A stretch of 64,000 nucleotides of DNA, taken from positions 62,001-126,000 of the forward strand of contig JAKFVQ010000025.1 of NCBI GenBank assembly GCA_021732085.1. The letters run 5' to 3'. Numbering within the stretch: position 1 is the stretch's first letter; the number at the start of each line of letters is the position of its first letter. The translations under genes and the position numbers were made by a program. The notes under the pieces are model-generated. The model was not told the origin of the DNA. It did no database searches and saw only the letters and a list, made by a program, of their open reading frames with translations. Below, piece after piece: positions 19,201 through 26,632 of the stretch. This stretch comes from Candidatus Obscuribacterales bacterium. Its GTDB lineage: Bacteria > Cyanobacteriota > Vampirovibrionia > Obscuribacterales > Obscuribacteraceae.

Positions 19201-19484
19201 ACGGCGTTGGCTGGTGAAGACGTTTCTTCAGCGACTACTGAAGAACAAGAAACTTGCAGGAGTAATACTAAGGACAGTAAGACACCATTATTGAAAGAAG
19301 ATTCTCGTCGAAGCAGACTGGAAGCCTGCGCTCCCAATACCTGATCGCCCTCTTGCGGAACCAGTCGTCCCGGCACGTACATCGCGGACCCGGCCGTAGA
19401 TGTGGTTTTGCTTTTGGACTTTTGCCGTGCTATGCGCACACCGCCAGCCACGAGATCATCGATCGCGTTCTTGTAAGACAACAT
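16263..19484 (-). CDS. TonB-dependent outer-membrane receptor with carboxypeptidase-regulatory-like domain
   Basis: 1073 aa from ATG 19484 (GGAG 9 nt upstream). The N-terminus is odd: about 62 polar residues, including a copy of the MGAQASSLLR element (LGAQASSLLRRE near residues 50-61), precede the signal peptide (VLLSLVLLLQVSCSSVVAEE). After a long Ser/Pro/Asn-rich linker comes a beta-sandwich regulatory domain (about 190-275, FDGKVFNAEGGAPISEAKVVV), a plug (DLRQIIESTPGVLPDSYGNLITRG) and a barrel ending ...GINWEV. An Ala/Gln/Glu-rich insert lies near residues 615-680. Likely imports a metal complex energised by TonB; substrate unknown. Confidence 0.9.
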   Translation of the reverse strand: MLSYKNAIDDLVAGGVRIARQKSKSKTTSTAGSAMYVPGRLVPQEGDQVLGAQASSLLRRESSFNNGVLLSLVLLLQVSCSSVVAEETSSPANAVRKEGTSNSSSKSPAVNSPADTIDSTQKSSQPEAKSPPADPANNSAKSNAQPNSKAGQNSSPASKSPSTTGNPVPTGTTQSSAPKVPAQAPASFDGKVFNAEGGAPISEAKVVVTRVDKHSERQEYETEYDGKFEFEKLVPGEYTVTATAPGKFSRTDKVILKAGETKHLDLSLENQETVDVLRVTGQRTLIHPDRIGSTTRLDRKFLDQYKSGNDLRQIIESTPGVLPDSYGNLITRGEHNAVNYEIDGAILPETAGVLNQAQFANPRSLQQVDVDIGGYQASDGGGPLGAVVRMKSLPIQSKPTFEYGGQLGGPLAGSLHYYASSAASQDKNSIWNKVRMESQGNAVPTSLGIAPPVKHFFRNNRLDLNFLNKVEFEPTEHDKFTFTAGINETFLQIPTSGTSHNYGVRLSQHDRENFLILSYKRRGKKWIDEGNFHVINSFYSQTLRSSNAFDPMPILNGEEPQLTSVAPRAQRRNFVVSLQGNIKKTVFNTHHLETGILSELRPVRTKFGAIYRNANLGLQASSTQEYADAQQAAAGEAQQAFLDSSFQQAFNEAIAAGASEEDATAAGEAAAQVATTAAQQAGMAAAGALPSTVIPYGGIISPFTGTTMGPQFSGEIGKYKGFRYLQSAYIQDAWKPQKGFLKRLTVDAGVRADVYRGVFGNTLKIAQTMQSIPDIQPFSVAPFLAQTVTNAQASGRYGASFVVTKNTVLRGSYSDIFQPPPVDVFAQPPSVADGPINGIYNGTIRPLMATRGKLVDTSVETQIGPRFATRTNLYYKKLYNFGDSGVIVNTPLYNRVSLSALESYGVETRMDLKPSKEGYGFYGFLSNTIQIAYLKGNKGVNGGIYEIEDGPNFAKYPDHDRRYALQAALGYRTRRNMWCLAELTAQTGLTDGRAVDIFGPHPARTPPLTLLGFNAGWDLPKEMRKKNRMMPSSMDVRIQNMLNQRLPMNLGSPFQGTRYQLPIRVLAGINWEV
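19303..19336 (-). repeat. Dispersed palindromic element, copy in the receptor N-terminus
   Basis: On the minus strand it reads GGGAGCGCAGGCTTCCAGTC followed by TGCTTCGACGAGAA. It is translated in the same frame as the ligD copies (LGAQASSLLRRE) and lies just before the receptor's signal peptide, lengthening its n-region. Confidence 0.8.
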
Positions 19485-19570
19485 GATTTCGGACTCCAGG
19501 CGAGCCGACCTCCTGCTAATCCGATTCTATTGCTACCAGCTATAAAGGTACGGCTCGTGCATGGAATATT

Positions 19571-19591
19571 AAATGGAAACGATTTCCATTT
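19571..19591. promoter_or_regulatory. Fur/Zur-like operator upstream of the receptor
   Basis: AATGGAAACGATTTCCATT is a 9-1-9 palindrome with a single mismatched pair, extended by A/T on both sides. It lies about 90-105 bp ahead of the TonB-dependent receptor start. Its size and A/T-rich TGGAAA-n3-TTTCCA form fit Fur-superfamily boxes (Fur, Zur), expected to repress metal-uptake genes when the metal is plentiful. Which metal cannot be decided here. Confidence 0.6.
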
Positions 19592-19711
19592 CAAATGAAG
19601 TCCAGCTAATCTAAACATAATCCGATTTAATTTCCAAGCGCCCGAATCGCTTGCGGCTCAATAGCAAGGCGCCGCCCGCCGGTCTTGTAGGTTTGAGGCG
19701 TGGTCAACTAT

Positions 19712-19730
19712 AATGATAATGGTTTTCATT
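19712..19730. promoter_or_regulatory. Fur/Zur-like operator upstream of the TonB-domain protein
   Basis: AATGATAATGGTTTTCATT is a 9-1-9 palindrome with 7 of 9 matched pairs and resembles the Fur consensus GATAATGATAATCATTATC. It ends 14 bases before the ATG at 19745, next to the ribosome binding site GAGG, a position that would block transcription or initiation. Confidence 0.6.
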
Positions 19731-19744
19731 TTGAGGCGACTACG

Positions 19745-20119
19745 ATGAGCTACAGACTCCTCGCAACCGGAATTCTGCTTGGACTCCTTACCGTGATCAC
19801 TCCCCTGGCAACCGCCAAGGAGTTCGCAATTGGGCTTCAAAGCGAATCGAAGCATGTGGAAGCCGTTATTTTGGCAAACCCTAAACCGGAACTACCATCC
19901 GAAATGAAATCGGAAGCGTTCAAAACGACATGCACAGCGCGTTTTCATATAGAACCAAGCGGCAAGTTCGAAGTTAAGCTGCTTGAAAGCACGCAAAATG
20001 AAGAGATTGATCGTCTCGTAATCACAACTTTGAAAAAATGGAAATTCAAACCGGCAAGTCTCGATGGCACCCCCGTTGCAAGTACTCGCAAGCTCAAGAT
20101 TGAGCTCGAAATCGAGTAG
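19745..20119 (+). CDS. Periplasmic TonB C-terminal-domain protein
   Basis: 124 aa from ATG 19745 (GAGG upstream; an earlier in-frame start would lie upstream of the Fur/Zur-like box). A hydrophobic N-terminus (LLATGILLGLLTVITPLATA) acts as anchor or signal. The rest is a TonB C-terminal fold: CTARFHIEPSGKFEVKLLES, EEIDRLVITTLKKWKFKPAS and a final beta strand, RKLKIELEIE. No proline-rich spanner is present, so it is a short TonB-like energiser or a periplasmic relative. It is divergent from the TonB-dependent receptor and shares its operator region. Its 3' end overlaps the metalloprotease gene on the other strand by 26 bp. Confidence 0.85.
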   Translation: MSYRLLATGILLGLLTVITPLATAKEFAIGLQSESKHVEAVILANPKPELPSEMKSEAFKTTCTARFHIEPSGKFEVKLLESTQNEEIDRLVITTLKKWKFKPASLDGTPVASTRKLKIELEIE

Positions 20120-22463
20120 AAGGTTTTTCTGTCCACGACTTAAGTGTCGTCGCCCCAGCCTGCCCATGCAAATGCGAAGTAGCTAAATTGCGATGATGTC
20201 TTGCAACCTTATTCTTCGGATTTATTTCTAACGACTGATCAAAAGCTTTGACCGATTTATCATAATCGTGCAGCTCGTTCAGGATCTTTCCTTTGAGCGC
20301 GTAGCCATCATCGCAAGATGGAAAAACTTCGAGATAGCTAGCTATCTCTTTGAGCGCTTTTTTGAAACGTTTTTGCTCAAATAAAGAATCAGCATACATA
20401 TAATGTAGCCCTTCAAAATTCGGTTGCTTATTCAGCGCAAGATTCAAATAATGGCAAGCCTTGTCGTATTGCTTTAATCGATAATTACATGTAGCAATAT
20501 TTGCCAATACATCGGCGCTTGCGTAGACGGGATCACAATATTCACTGGCACTGAAATGTTCAATAGCATCAGCGAAGTGACTCGTTGACATATCAAGCAA
20601 TCCCAAATTAAAGTGCGCGTTCGGATTTTTCGGAGCCAAATCAATTGCACGCAGGAAACACTTTCTTGCCTCAGTATAATTTCGCAACTGGAAAGCAATC
20701 CGACCATACTCTGTCAAACAGAAATAATCATTGGGATTTTCTTTGAGGTATTTCAACGTGGGCGGTGAAGCTGACTTTGCTTCTATGTCCTTGGCTTTTT
20801 GAATCAAAGCTGCTTTTTCCTTATACCAAAGCCTAGCAGTAGCGATATCTCGAACGCTCAATTCTTTGGTGCAGAATCGCGAAAAGTACATCAAATCGCG
20901 TGGATCGTGCGAGTGCCTAAGACCAAGAGCGTGCCCCACTTCATGCAAAACTACGGGAGCAAGCTCAGCTTCTGCTCGCGGGGACAGATTGCGCCGCCTG
21001 GATGGCGTCTCAAACGCGTCTTGATAGATATGTGCTGGCACGGGTTTGCCAAAGGAAGCGAGCGCCGTAGGAATAGGAGTCTCCTGGAAAAAGAGATCGA
21101 TAGTGATCTTAGCCTTGAGAACGTTTGGAATTAATCCCGTGTCCAAGATGGGCTGGCTGTTTGTTCGTGCCAGTGTACCGTCAGGTTTGTACTGCTTTTT
21201 GAAAGTGATAACAACATTGGCATCATTAGCGTTGCGCACCCATGTGTAGCGTAGCGCACCATTTGTGGCTTCATTCCATTTTGAAAAGGCGCTCTCTGTC
21301 ATTCTTGCAACAGCGCTTAGAATCTCTGGAGCGACAAGAGAATCATCGATAAATAGCTTAATAGGCATGCGCGCACGGGACCAGAACATGCCCTTCTGCG
21401 CGACACATTGATCAACATAATTCTTTGACGAACCAGCACTCTGCAATGATTCCTTTATCCTGTTGACAGTCTCGGAATTTTGCCCAATTCTGTCATTGAG
21501 TGCGCTAAATAGCTCAAACTCTTGTATTGCCTCGTCCCTACGAGCAAGCGAAAGCAGTGCCCAAACTCGGTTCTCGCGCAGAAACCATTCATAGTATTCA
21601 CGAGGATTCTTGCAATCTGCTATCTTGGCCTCGTTAAGCAATGGCAAAAGTTGTAAGTGCTCGTCGCACATCCTCAAGACCTTAGAGGGATCATTCTGCG
21701 CAAAAACGATCTTGAAATGCAAGTTGAGAATTTCGTATCTGCTAGAAGCGGTGGCAGTACTACCGGAGGACACGGAAAACGCCTTATAAGCGTACTTCTC
21801 CGCCTCCGACAAATTCAAAAACTCGTAGTAACATTCACTCAGAAGTTGATACACCAACATACAGTTTTCGTTATAAAGCTCATGGCTTTCGTATGCGTCT
21901 GCCGATGCGCGCAGCTGGACGATCGCCTCACCGAAATTGCGATTTAGAAACTGTACGGCGCCCATCCGCATTCGACATTTCCCAACACGGGTATCAGTCG
22001 GAGAAAGGTAATTTTGCAAAATTGCAAGTGCCTGGTTAAGCGATTCAAAAGACTTTTCGTATTGACGAGCACAGCTCTGCTTCTGAGCCTCCGTCATTAA
22101 TCCACCAAAGACTTTATCAGCATCATTCGGAATTTCCCTTTCCGATAGACGGATCTCATCAGCAACACCATCAGATGCCAAATTAACTCTGAATTCTGTA
22201 GACGTGCCCCGCTCATTATTTGTGAGTATTTCACAGGATGCCTCTTCCAGCGCTTTGCCTGCAGCAGAGGCAGATCTCTTGACGGAGTCAACCCCGATGC
22301 AAGGCTCCAAAGCGCCAGCAGGAGCACTGTTCTGAAGCGCGAACATGGCCATTCCCATAGAAATGGCGCGACGAAGAGAAAACGAGACATTTCGAGCCAA
22401 CAGGTTGGACCGAATAATTCGTAAAGGACTAGTAAACGTATTCCAAGTCACCGGCGGCGGCAC
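20094..22463 (-). CDS. Exported matrixin-like zinc metalloprotease flanked by TPR repeats
   Basis: 789 aa; start GTG 22463 is uncertain (no clear ribosome site; ATG 22358 is an alternative). The N-terminal hydrophobic stretch suggests export. TPR-like helices occupy about 110-300. The protease domain (about 340-545) has the extended zinc motif HEVGHALGLRHS with His 507, Glu 508, His 511 and His 517, followed by the Met-turn DLMYFSRFC. At least five classical TPR units follow (for example AIDLAPKNPNAHFNLGLLDM). A metzincin with TPRs on both sides suggests a protease scaffolded on a protein complex; target unknown. Confidence 0.87.
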   Translation of the reverse strand: MPPPVTWNTFTSPLRIIRSNLLARNVSFSLRRAISMGMAMFALQNSAPAGALEPCIGVDSVKRSASAAGKALEEASCEILTNNERGTSTEFRVNLASDGVADEIRLSEREIPNDADKVFGGLMTEAQKQSCARQYEKSFESLNQALAILQNYLSPTDTRVGKCRMRMGAVQFLNRNFGEAIVQLRASADAYESHELYNENCMLVYQLLSECYYEFLNLSEAEKYAYKAFSVSSGSTATASSRYEILNLHFKIVFAQNDPSKVLRMCDEHLQLLPLLNEAKIADCKNPREYYEWFLRENRVWALLSLARRDEAIQEFELFSALNDRIGQNSETVNRIKESLQSAGSSKNYVDQCVAQKGMFWSRARMPIKLFIDDSLVAPEILSAVARMTESAFSKWNEATNGALRYTWVRNANDANVVITFKKQYKPDGTLARTNSQPILDTGLIPNVLKAKITIDLFFQETPIPTALASFGKPVPAHIYQDAFETPSRRRNLSPRAEAELAPVVLHEVGHALGLRHSHDPRDLMYFSRFCTKELSVRDIATARLWYKEKAALIQKAKDIEAKSASPPTLKYLKENPNDYFCLTEYGRIAFQLRNYTEARKCFLRAIDLAPKNPNAHFNLGLLDMSTSHFADAIEHFSASEYCDPVYASADVLANIATCNYRLKQYDKACHYLNLALNKQPNFEGLHYMYADSLFEQKRFKKALKEIASYLEVFPSCDDGYALKGKILNELHDYDKSVKAFDQSLEINPKNKVARHHRNLATSHLHGQAGATTLKSWTEKPSTRFRAQS

Positions 22464-22539
22464 CTACACGGGGCGGCTAGATATACATCCTATACCCAAG
22501 TCGTTGAAAAGTCGTGTAATGACGATTTTTAATGACGAA

Positions 22540-24036
22540 CTAGTCGTTAGCCATTTGCCGCAGCATAAAGTTGGACATTGCCTGCGCTAGAGGATTGGCG
22601 TTCTCTTTATTCAACGCGTACTCGAGATATTTCTTCTTCTCTTCTGGCGCATCCGTAACTAACGCCAGGTCCCTAAAAATGCGGGAAAAGGCATCGTTTT
22701 CTCCGCTAAAGGTTTCAACACCTTTTAGCCAAATTTCCTTCGCCGCTTCCTTATTTCCGGATTCCGCATGCAGGCGCCCCAGCTTGTAATAAGCCTCTGT
22801 GAAATGCGGATATTTGGCAATCAGCTCTTCACACATTTTGAGACGCTCTTCCACAGGCGTCTCTGGATTGTTCACCTCGAAGGACATCATGCAAGCATCG
22901 TGCTCCATCTTCCCTTCATTCAGCTGACGAGCCAGCCAGAGATCTGCCAGCGTAGTTTCAAAACCAGGACACAGAACCTGCACCTTTTCAAAACATTGAA
23001 CAGCCTCTGCATATCGACGCCCAGCCAAGCAAATGGCACCCGCCAAGAAATGCGGTTGCGGACTGTAGGGATCGTACTGCATAGCTTCCTTTAACTTCTC
23101 CAGCGCAAGATCAAAATTGCCTTGCTGCGCAAGATCCCTGGCTTCAAAACATTTGTGCGTGCAGCGCATCAGTTCGATCCGATTGCGTGTGAGAACAAAC
23201 TCGACTTTCTCACCTTCTACTTTCGGAATCTCGTTGAGCTCGAAAAGTTCTTCGGCGATGCGCACCACTACCCTGTGGTTCGGCTCACCCGCCTTCACAG
23301 CCTTACACTGCTCGCGCCAGTTACTGGCTTGAACAAGCTCACCGCGATCATATTGTTTTTGAGCGATTTCCTCTGCGCACTGAATAGCCTTATCAAACTG
23401 ACCTGTGTAGCGATAGATTTCGTACAGGTTTGATCTGTAGGCCAGTGACGCGTCAACATCTCCAGACATGCTGCACAACTGGTACGCCTTTTCCATGTAC
23501 TCAGCAGCTTTATCCATTTCGTTCGAGTGAAAATAACATTCACCGAGAAAGCCTAAGGTTAGCGGTAAAAACTTCTCAACACCTGCACCAGATATCCCAG
23601 CGGCACGATCCAAACAGCGTTGCAAGATCGGTATAGCTTCTTCAAGCTTTAGTTCCTGCATCAGCTGCTGAGCTTGCCCAAGATCCGTTTGCCATGAGCG
23701 GCTAAGCTCAGAATCATCAATCCCCGTGAGCATGGTCATAAGCTCGCCGCGATTCATTTGCTTTTGAAAATACGATGCAATGATCATCAAGCAGTAGGCA
23801 TATTTTTTGAAGAGATCTTTGTCGTTCTTAATTTCTTCCGGCGGCTTCTTCCAGTTTGCGAATTGCTTCAAAATTACATCGGCGTTGTCTGTGCAAAGAT
23901 GCTCAAACTCCGTCATGTGATTTCGATCGATTGCCTCGAACAATTGCTTGCGCAATTCCTCGACGTTTTCTACAGCAACCGGTTTTGTTGCTTTTGGTTC
24001 TGGTGATTTCTTAGTGAAAAAATCTAGTATGCCCAT
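22540..24036 (-). CDS. Cytosolic TPR-repeat protein
   Basis: 498 aa without a signal peptide (MGILDFFTKKSPEPKATKPV). Tetratricopeptide-like helix pairs run through the length, for instance ALEKLKEAMQYDPYSPQPHFLAGAI in the middle and EAYYKLGRLHAESGNKEAAKEIW near the C-terminus. It sits 76 bp upstream of the matrixin-like gene in the same direction. It is presumably a protein-interaction scaffold; no enzymatic motif is visible. A structured RNA with its own terminator lies about 100 bp upstream on the same strand. Confidence 0.85.
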   Translation of the reverse strand: MGILDFFTKKSPEPKATKPVAVENVEELRKQLFEAIDRNHMTEFEHLCTDNADVILKQFANWKKPPEEIKNDKDLFKKYAYCLMIIASYFQKQMNRGELMTMLTGIDDSELSRSWQTDLGQAQQLMQELKLEEAIPILQRCLDRAAGISGAGVEKFLPLTLGFLGECYFHSNEMDKAAEYMEKAYQLCSMSGDVDASLAYRSNLYEIYRYTGQFDKAIQCAEEIAQKQYDRGELVQASNWREQCKAVKAGEPNHRVVVRIAEELFELNEIPKVEGEKVEFVLTRNRIELMRCTHKCFEARDLAQQGNFDLALEKLKEAMQYDPYSPQPHFLAGAICLAGRRYAEAVQCFEKVQVLCPGFETTLADLWLARQLNEGKMEHDACMMSFEVNNPETPVEERLKMCEELIAKYPHFTEAYYKLGRLHAESGNKEAAKEIWLKGVETFSGENDAFSRIFRDLALVTDAPEEKKKYLEYALNKENANPLAQAMSNFMLRQMAND

Positions 24037-24136
24037 CTTCGCCCCACGGAAAAGCCTGCGGACATATGATAGCCGATCTCTTCAGGCGAAACGCCCTCGC
24101 CCAGCCTAATGCAACGAAGAATCATATTTATAGACA

Positions 24137-24176
24137 ATAAAAAGCCCCGGGTTGTGCTCTCTACCGTCCCGGGGCT
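24137..24176 (-). terminator. Rho-independent terminator (minus strand)
   Basis: A perfect 9-bp G+C-rich stem with a 16-nt loop, followed on the minus strand by TTTTTATTG. It ends whatever is transcribed leftwards from the 24.2-24.5 kb promoter region, before the TPR gene. Confidence 0.8.
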
Positions 24177-24242
24177 ATTGGAATCAGGTCGTCAGCCTGG
24201 GGAGTTCGCGGGCTTTCACCCCTAACTTCCCCGCATTAATCA
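24137..24242 (-). ncRNA. Structured minus-strand RNA ending in a Rho-independent terminator
   Basis: Read on the minus strand, three hairpins follow each other: GGGGAAGTT/AACTCCCC (24242-24234 with 24206-24199, one bulge; an inner GGG/CCC helix), CAGG/CCTG (24199-24185), and AGCCCCGGG/CCCGGGGCT (24176-24168 with 24151-24143) followed by five T's. This is the layout of a small RNA or of a leader with attenuator ahead of the TPR gene that starts at 24036. I could not match it to a known riboswitch or to 6S, SRP, tmRNA or RNase P RNA. Confidence 0.5.
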
Positions 24243-24514
24243 GACATTCCGCAAGTGTATACCTCTAACAGTTGCAGTTTGCCCTTTTGGACTTCCCTCT
24301 CTCCTCTCAAAAACCAGAACGCCTCGCGTTCATTACTTCCAATATGCAACATGGGAGCCAATTCAGGCATCGGTTTCAAAGGGGATTTTTTTATCCACCT
24401 TCCGGCTGATCTCTGACAAAACGGCGCCGGCAAGTTAAAATAGCCCCTTCAATAAAGCACTGGCGGGCTTTTAGCATCCAGTTTGTTGATACCGGGTCCC
24501 TCCAGAGAGTTACG

Positions 24515-25729
24515 ATGAGCGAACGCATTCCACGAGTTTCTATAAAAAAAGGACGCGAATGGCACATTCGCCGTGGACATCCGTGGCTTTTCTCAGGCGG
24601 AATCTCACAAGCGCCCTCAAAGGTTCAGCCTGGCGCCATTGTCGAATTGCTGGATATTGATGGCAAGTACGTGGCAACCGGCTACTTTAATCCAAACTGC
24701 GACATTGCCGTTCGCATTCTCAGTCGAAAACAAGACGAAAAAATCGACAAAAAATTTTTGGAAGAGCGGGTCAGGTCCGCCTGGACGCTCAGGCAGCAAT
24801 GCATCAATATCGGCGAGACTAACGTTTTTCGGCTAGTGAATGCAGAAGGAGATTTTCTTCCTGGTTTCATCGTCGATTACTACGACCGCGTCCTGTCCGT
24901 TCAAAGCCACACGGCAGGATCTGACACGTTGCTCAATGATTTCATCGAGTCCTTGAAGAAGATAATTGAACCGCGAGCAATTGTCTTGCGTAACGACCTA
25001 TCAGTGCGAAGGCGTGAGGGATTGGAACCCGAGGAAGCGCGCGTAATTCATGGAAACATTGATGAGAAGATTCAGGTAAAGGAGAACGGACACAGTTTCT
25101 TAGTCGATCCACTGGCAGGACAAAAAACGGGATTCTTCACAGATCAACGAGACAAGCGCCTGGCAATTGCAGAAATTGTGCGTAGGCTTCCGGAAGGCAG
25201 CAGCTTGCTGAACGGATTTTGTTACACCGCAGGATTCTCAATCTATGCTGCCTCGGCAAACTGGCAAATACGCACCATCAACGTGGACGAATCCGTACGC
25301 GCGCTTGACGAAGCAAAGGCGAATTTTCAGCTCAATGGAATTGATGAGGAGAAGCATGAATTTCACAGCGCAGATGTTTTCAGTTTTCTCGAAAGTGCAA
25401 ATGCAAAGAACACAACATTCGACGTGGTGATTTTGGATCCGCCTGCATTTGCAAAATCTGCAAAAGATAAAGCAAAAGCGCTAAAAGCTTATGCACGCAT
25501 GACAAGACTAGGCGTTACGGCAACAGCTCCCGATGGGATTCTAGCGCTCTGTTCATGCAGCGGAGCCGTCGATATGCAGGAATGGGTTTCCACAATAATT
25601 GAGGTCGTGGGTCACACAGGACGCTCCGCGCAAGTTATTCAAACATTCCAACACGGATCCGATCATCCAATCAATCTTATAGCTCCTGAGGGCGGCTATC
25701 TCAAAGTAATTTTCTTGCGGATTAGCTAA
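24515..25729 (+). CDS. rlmI: Class I SAM-dependent rRNA (cytosine) methyltransferase, RlmI/YccW family
   Basis: 404 aa. N-terminal PUA domain (KGREWHIRRGHPWLFSGGI), then the RlmI-like insert and a Rossmann methyltransferase: LLNGFCYTAGFSIYAA with the SAM loop, INVDESVRALDEAKANFQLNG with the acidic ribose-binding residue, and catalytic motifs VVILDPPAFAKS and LALCSCSGAVD (Pro-Pro and the Cys of the C5-methyltransferase class). In E. coli RlmI makes m5C1962 in 23S rRNA. Normal length; site specificity here is inferred by family only. Confidence 0.9.
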   Translation: MSERIPRVSIKKGREWHIRRGHPWLFSGGISQAPSKVQPGAIVELLDIDGKYVATGYFNPNCDIAVRILSRKQDEKIDKKFLEERVRSAWTLRQQCINIGETNVFRLVNAEGDFLPGFIVDYYDRVLSVQSHTAGSDTLLNDFIESLKKIIEPRAIVLRNDLSVRRREGLEPEEARVIHGNIDEKIQVKENGHSFLVDPLAGQKTGFFTDQRDKRLAIAEIVRRLPEGSSLLNGFCYTAGFSIYAASANWQIRTINVDESVRALDEAKANFQLNGIDEEKHEFHSADVFSFLESANAKNTTFDVVILDPPAFAKSAKDKAKALKAYARMTRLGVTATAPDGILALCSCSGAVDMQEWVSTIIEVVGHTGRSAQVIQTFQHGSDHPINLIAPEGGYLKVIFLRIS

Positions 25730-25786
25730 TTGATTCGTAAGTCCATAGCTTTTTAGACTTTGTTAGGTGTTTGCTTGCCGCCAATG

Positions 25787-25815
25787 TTCTAAGTCCTCCT
25801 GCTGAGAACTTAGAA
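25787..25815 (+). terminator. Hairpin after the methyltransferase gene
   Basis: TTCTAAGT (25787-25794) and ACTTAGAA (25808-25815) form a perfect 8-bp stem. There is no T-tract, so it is only a weak terminator candidate between the methyltransferase and pirin genes. Confidence 0.35.
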
Positions 25816-25930
25816 TGGACGTGGCATTTGATTAAATCGAATGCGGTTTTTGTCAATTAGTTGCATAATTAAAGATGGACCGAATGCTTCTATCGGCACC
25901 CCCATTCCTCCTGACTTTTGGAGATGCATC

Positions 25931-26632
25931 ATGCTTTCTGTAAGACCTTCTGACGCACGCGGACACAGTCAGCTCGACTGGTTGGACAGCCGCCACACAT
26001 TTTCCTTCGACCAATATCATGACCCTCAGCACATGTCATTTGGACCATTGCGTGTAATCAATGAGGATGTCATTGCAGCTGGCGGCGGATTTGGAACCCA
26101 CCCACATCGCGATATGGAAATCATTACATATGTAATTGAAGGACAACTCGCACATAAAGATAGTATGGGCACAGGTTCAATTATTGGTCCTGGCGAAATT
26201 CAAAAAATGTCGGCGGGCAAGGGGATTTTTCACAGCGAATTCAATGCTTCCAGCGAGAAGCCGGTGCATTTATTGCAGATCTGGATTATGCCCAACATAA
26301 AAGGATTGGCACCGAGTTACGAGCAGCAAAAGTTTGATTTGAAGCCGGGCGAATTTAAGTTGCTCGGAAGTCCGGACGGGCAGGGATTGGTTTCCATTCA
26401 CCAAAATGTGAAACTCTATGCGGTGCGGATTGACGCGGGTAATTCGGCGACATTCAAAATGCAGCCCTCGGCAAAAGCATGGGTACAGATAGTCAAAGGC
26501 CAATGCACAGTCAATTCCATAGCGATGAATGCAGGCGATGGAGCAGGCGTGCAGCCAATTGCACAAATTCAATTCAATGCAAACAAGAGTGCCTCGTGTG
26601 AAGCACTCTTGTTTGAAATTCAAGGAAACTAG
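25931..26632 (+). CDS. Pirin family bicupin protein (YhhW-type quercetin dioxygenase-like)
   Basis: 233 aa from ATG 25931 (GGAG 8-9 nt upstream; a longer frame adds 30 unrelated residues). The N-terminal cupin has the metal ligands in FGTHPHRDMEIITYV and a later His/Glu pair in IFHSEFNAS. Starts as typical pirins do: MLSVRPSDARGHSQLDWLDS, HTFSFDQYHDP. E. coli YhhW oxidises quercetin; many pirins have other or unknown substrates. The stop overlaps the end of the ABC permease gene on the other strand. Confidence 0.92.
   Translation: MLSVRPSDARGHSQLDWLDSRHTFSFDQYHDPQHMSFGPLRVINEDVIAAGGGFGTHPHRDMEIITYVIEGQLAHKDSMGTGSIIGPGEIQKMSAGKGIFHSEFNASSEKPVHLLQIWIMPNIKGLAPSYEQQKFDLKPGEFKLLGSPDGQGLVSIHQNVKLYAVRIDAGNSATFKMQPSAKAWVQIVKGQCTVNSIAMNAGDGAGVQPIAQIQFNANKSASCEALLFEIQGN

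Larger units (their letters stand above)
24037..24514. other. 478-bp divergent intergenic region
   Basis: Apart from the structured RNA at its left side, it contains a possible 65-codon minus-strand reading frame (24236-24433, TTG start, AAGGGG about 11 nt upstream) of unknown character that overlaps the RNA hairpins. The right end holds the ribosome binding site GAGAG of the methyltransferase gene. I treat the short frame as doubtful. Confidence 0.35.

Noticed and set aside
18700..19344. Plus-strand reading frame over the receptor linker
   Set aside because: Antisense shadow of the low-complexity linker in the TonB-dependent receptor; the opposite strand has receptor motifs.
24137..24242. 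6S RNA, SRP RNA, tmRNA or RNase P RNA
   Set aside because: None of the diagnostic sequences of these RNAs (for example the SRP tetraloop region or tmRNA ends) is visible.
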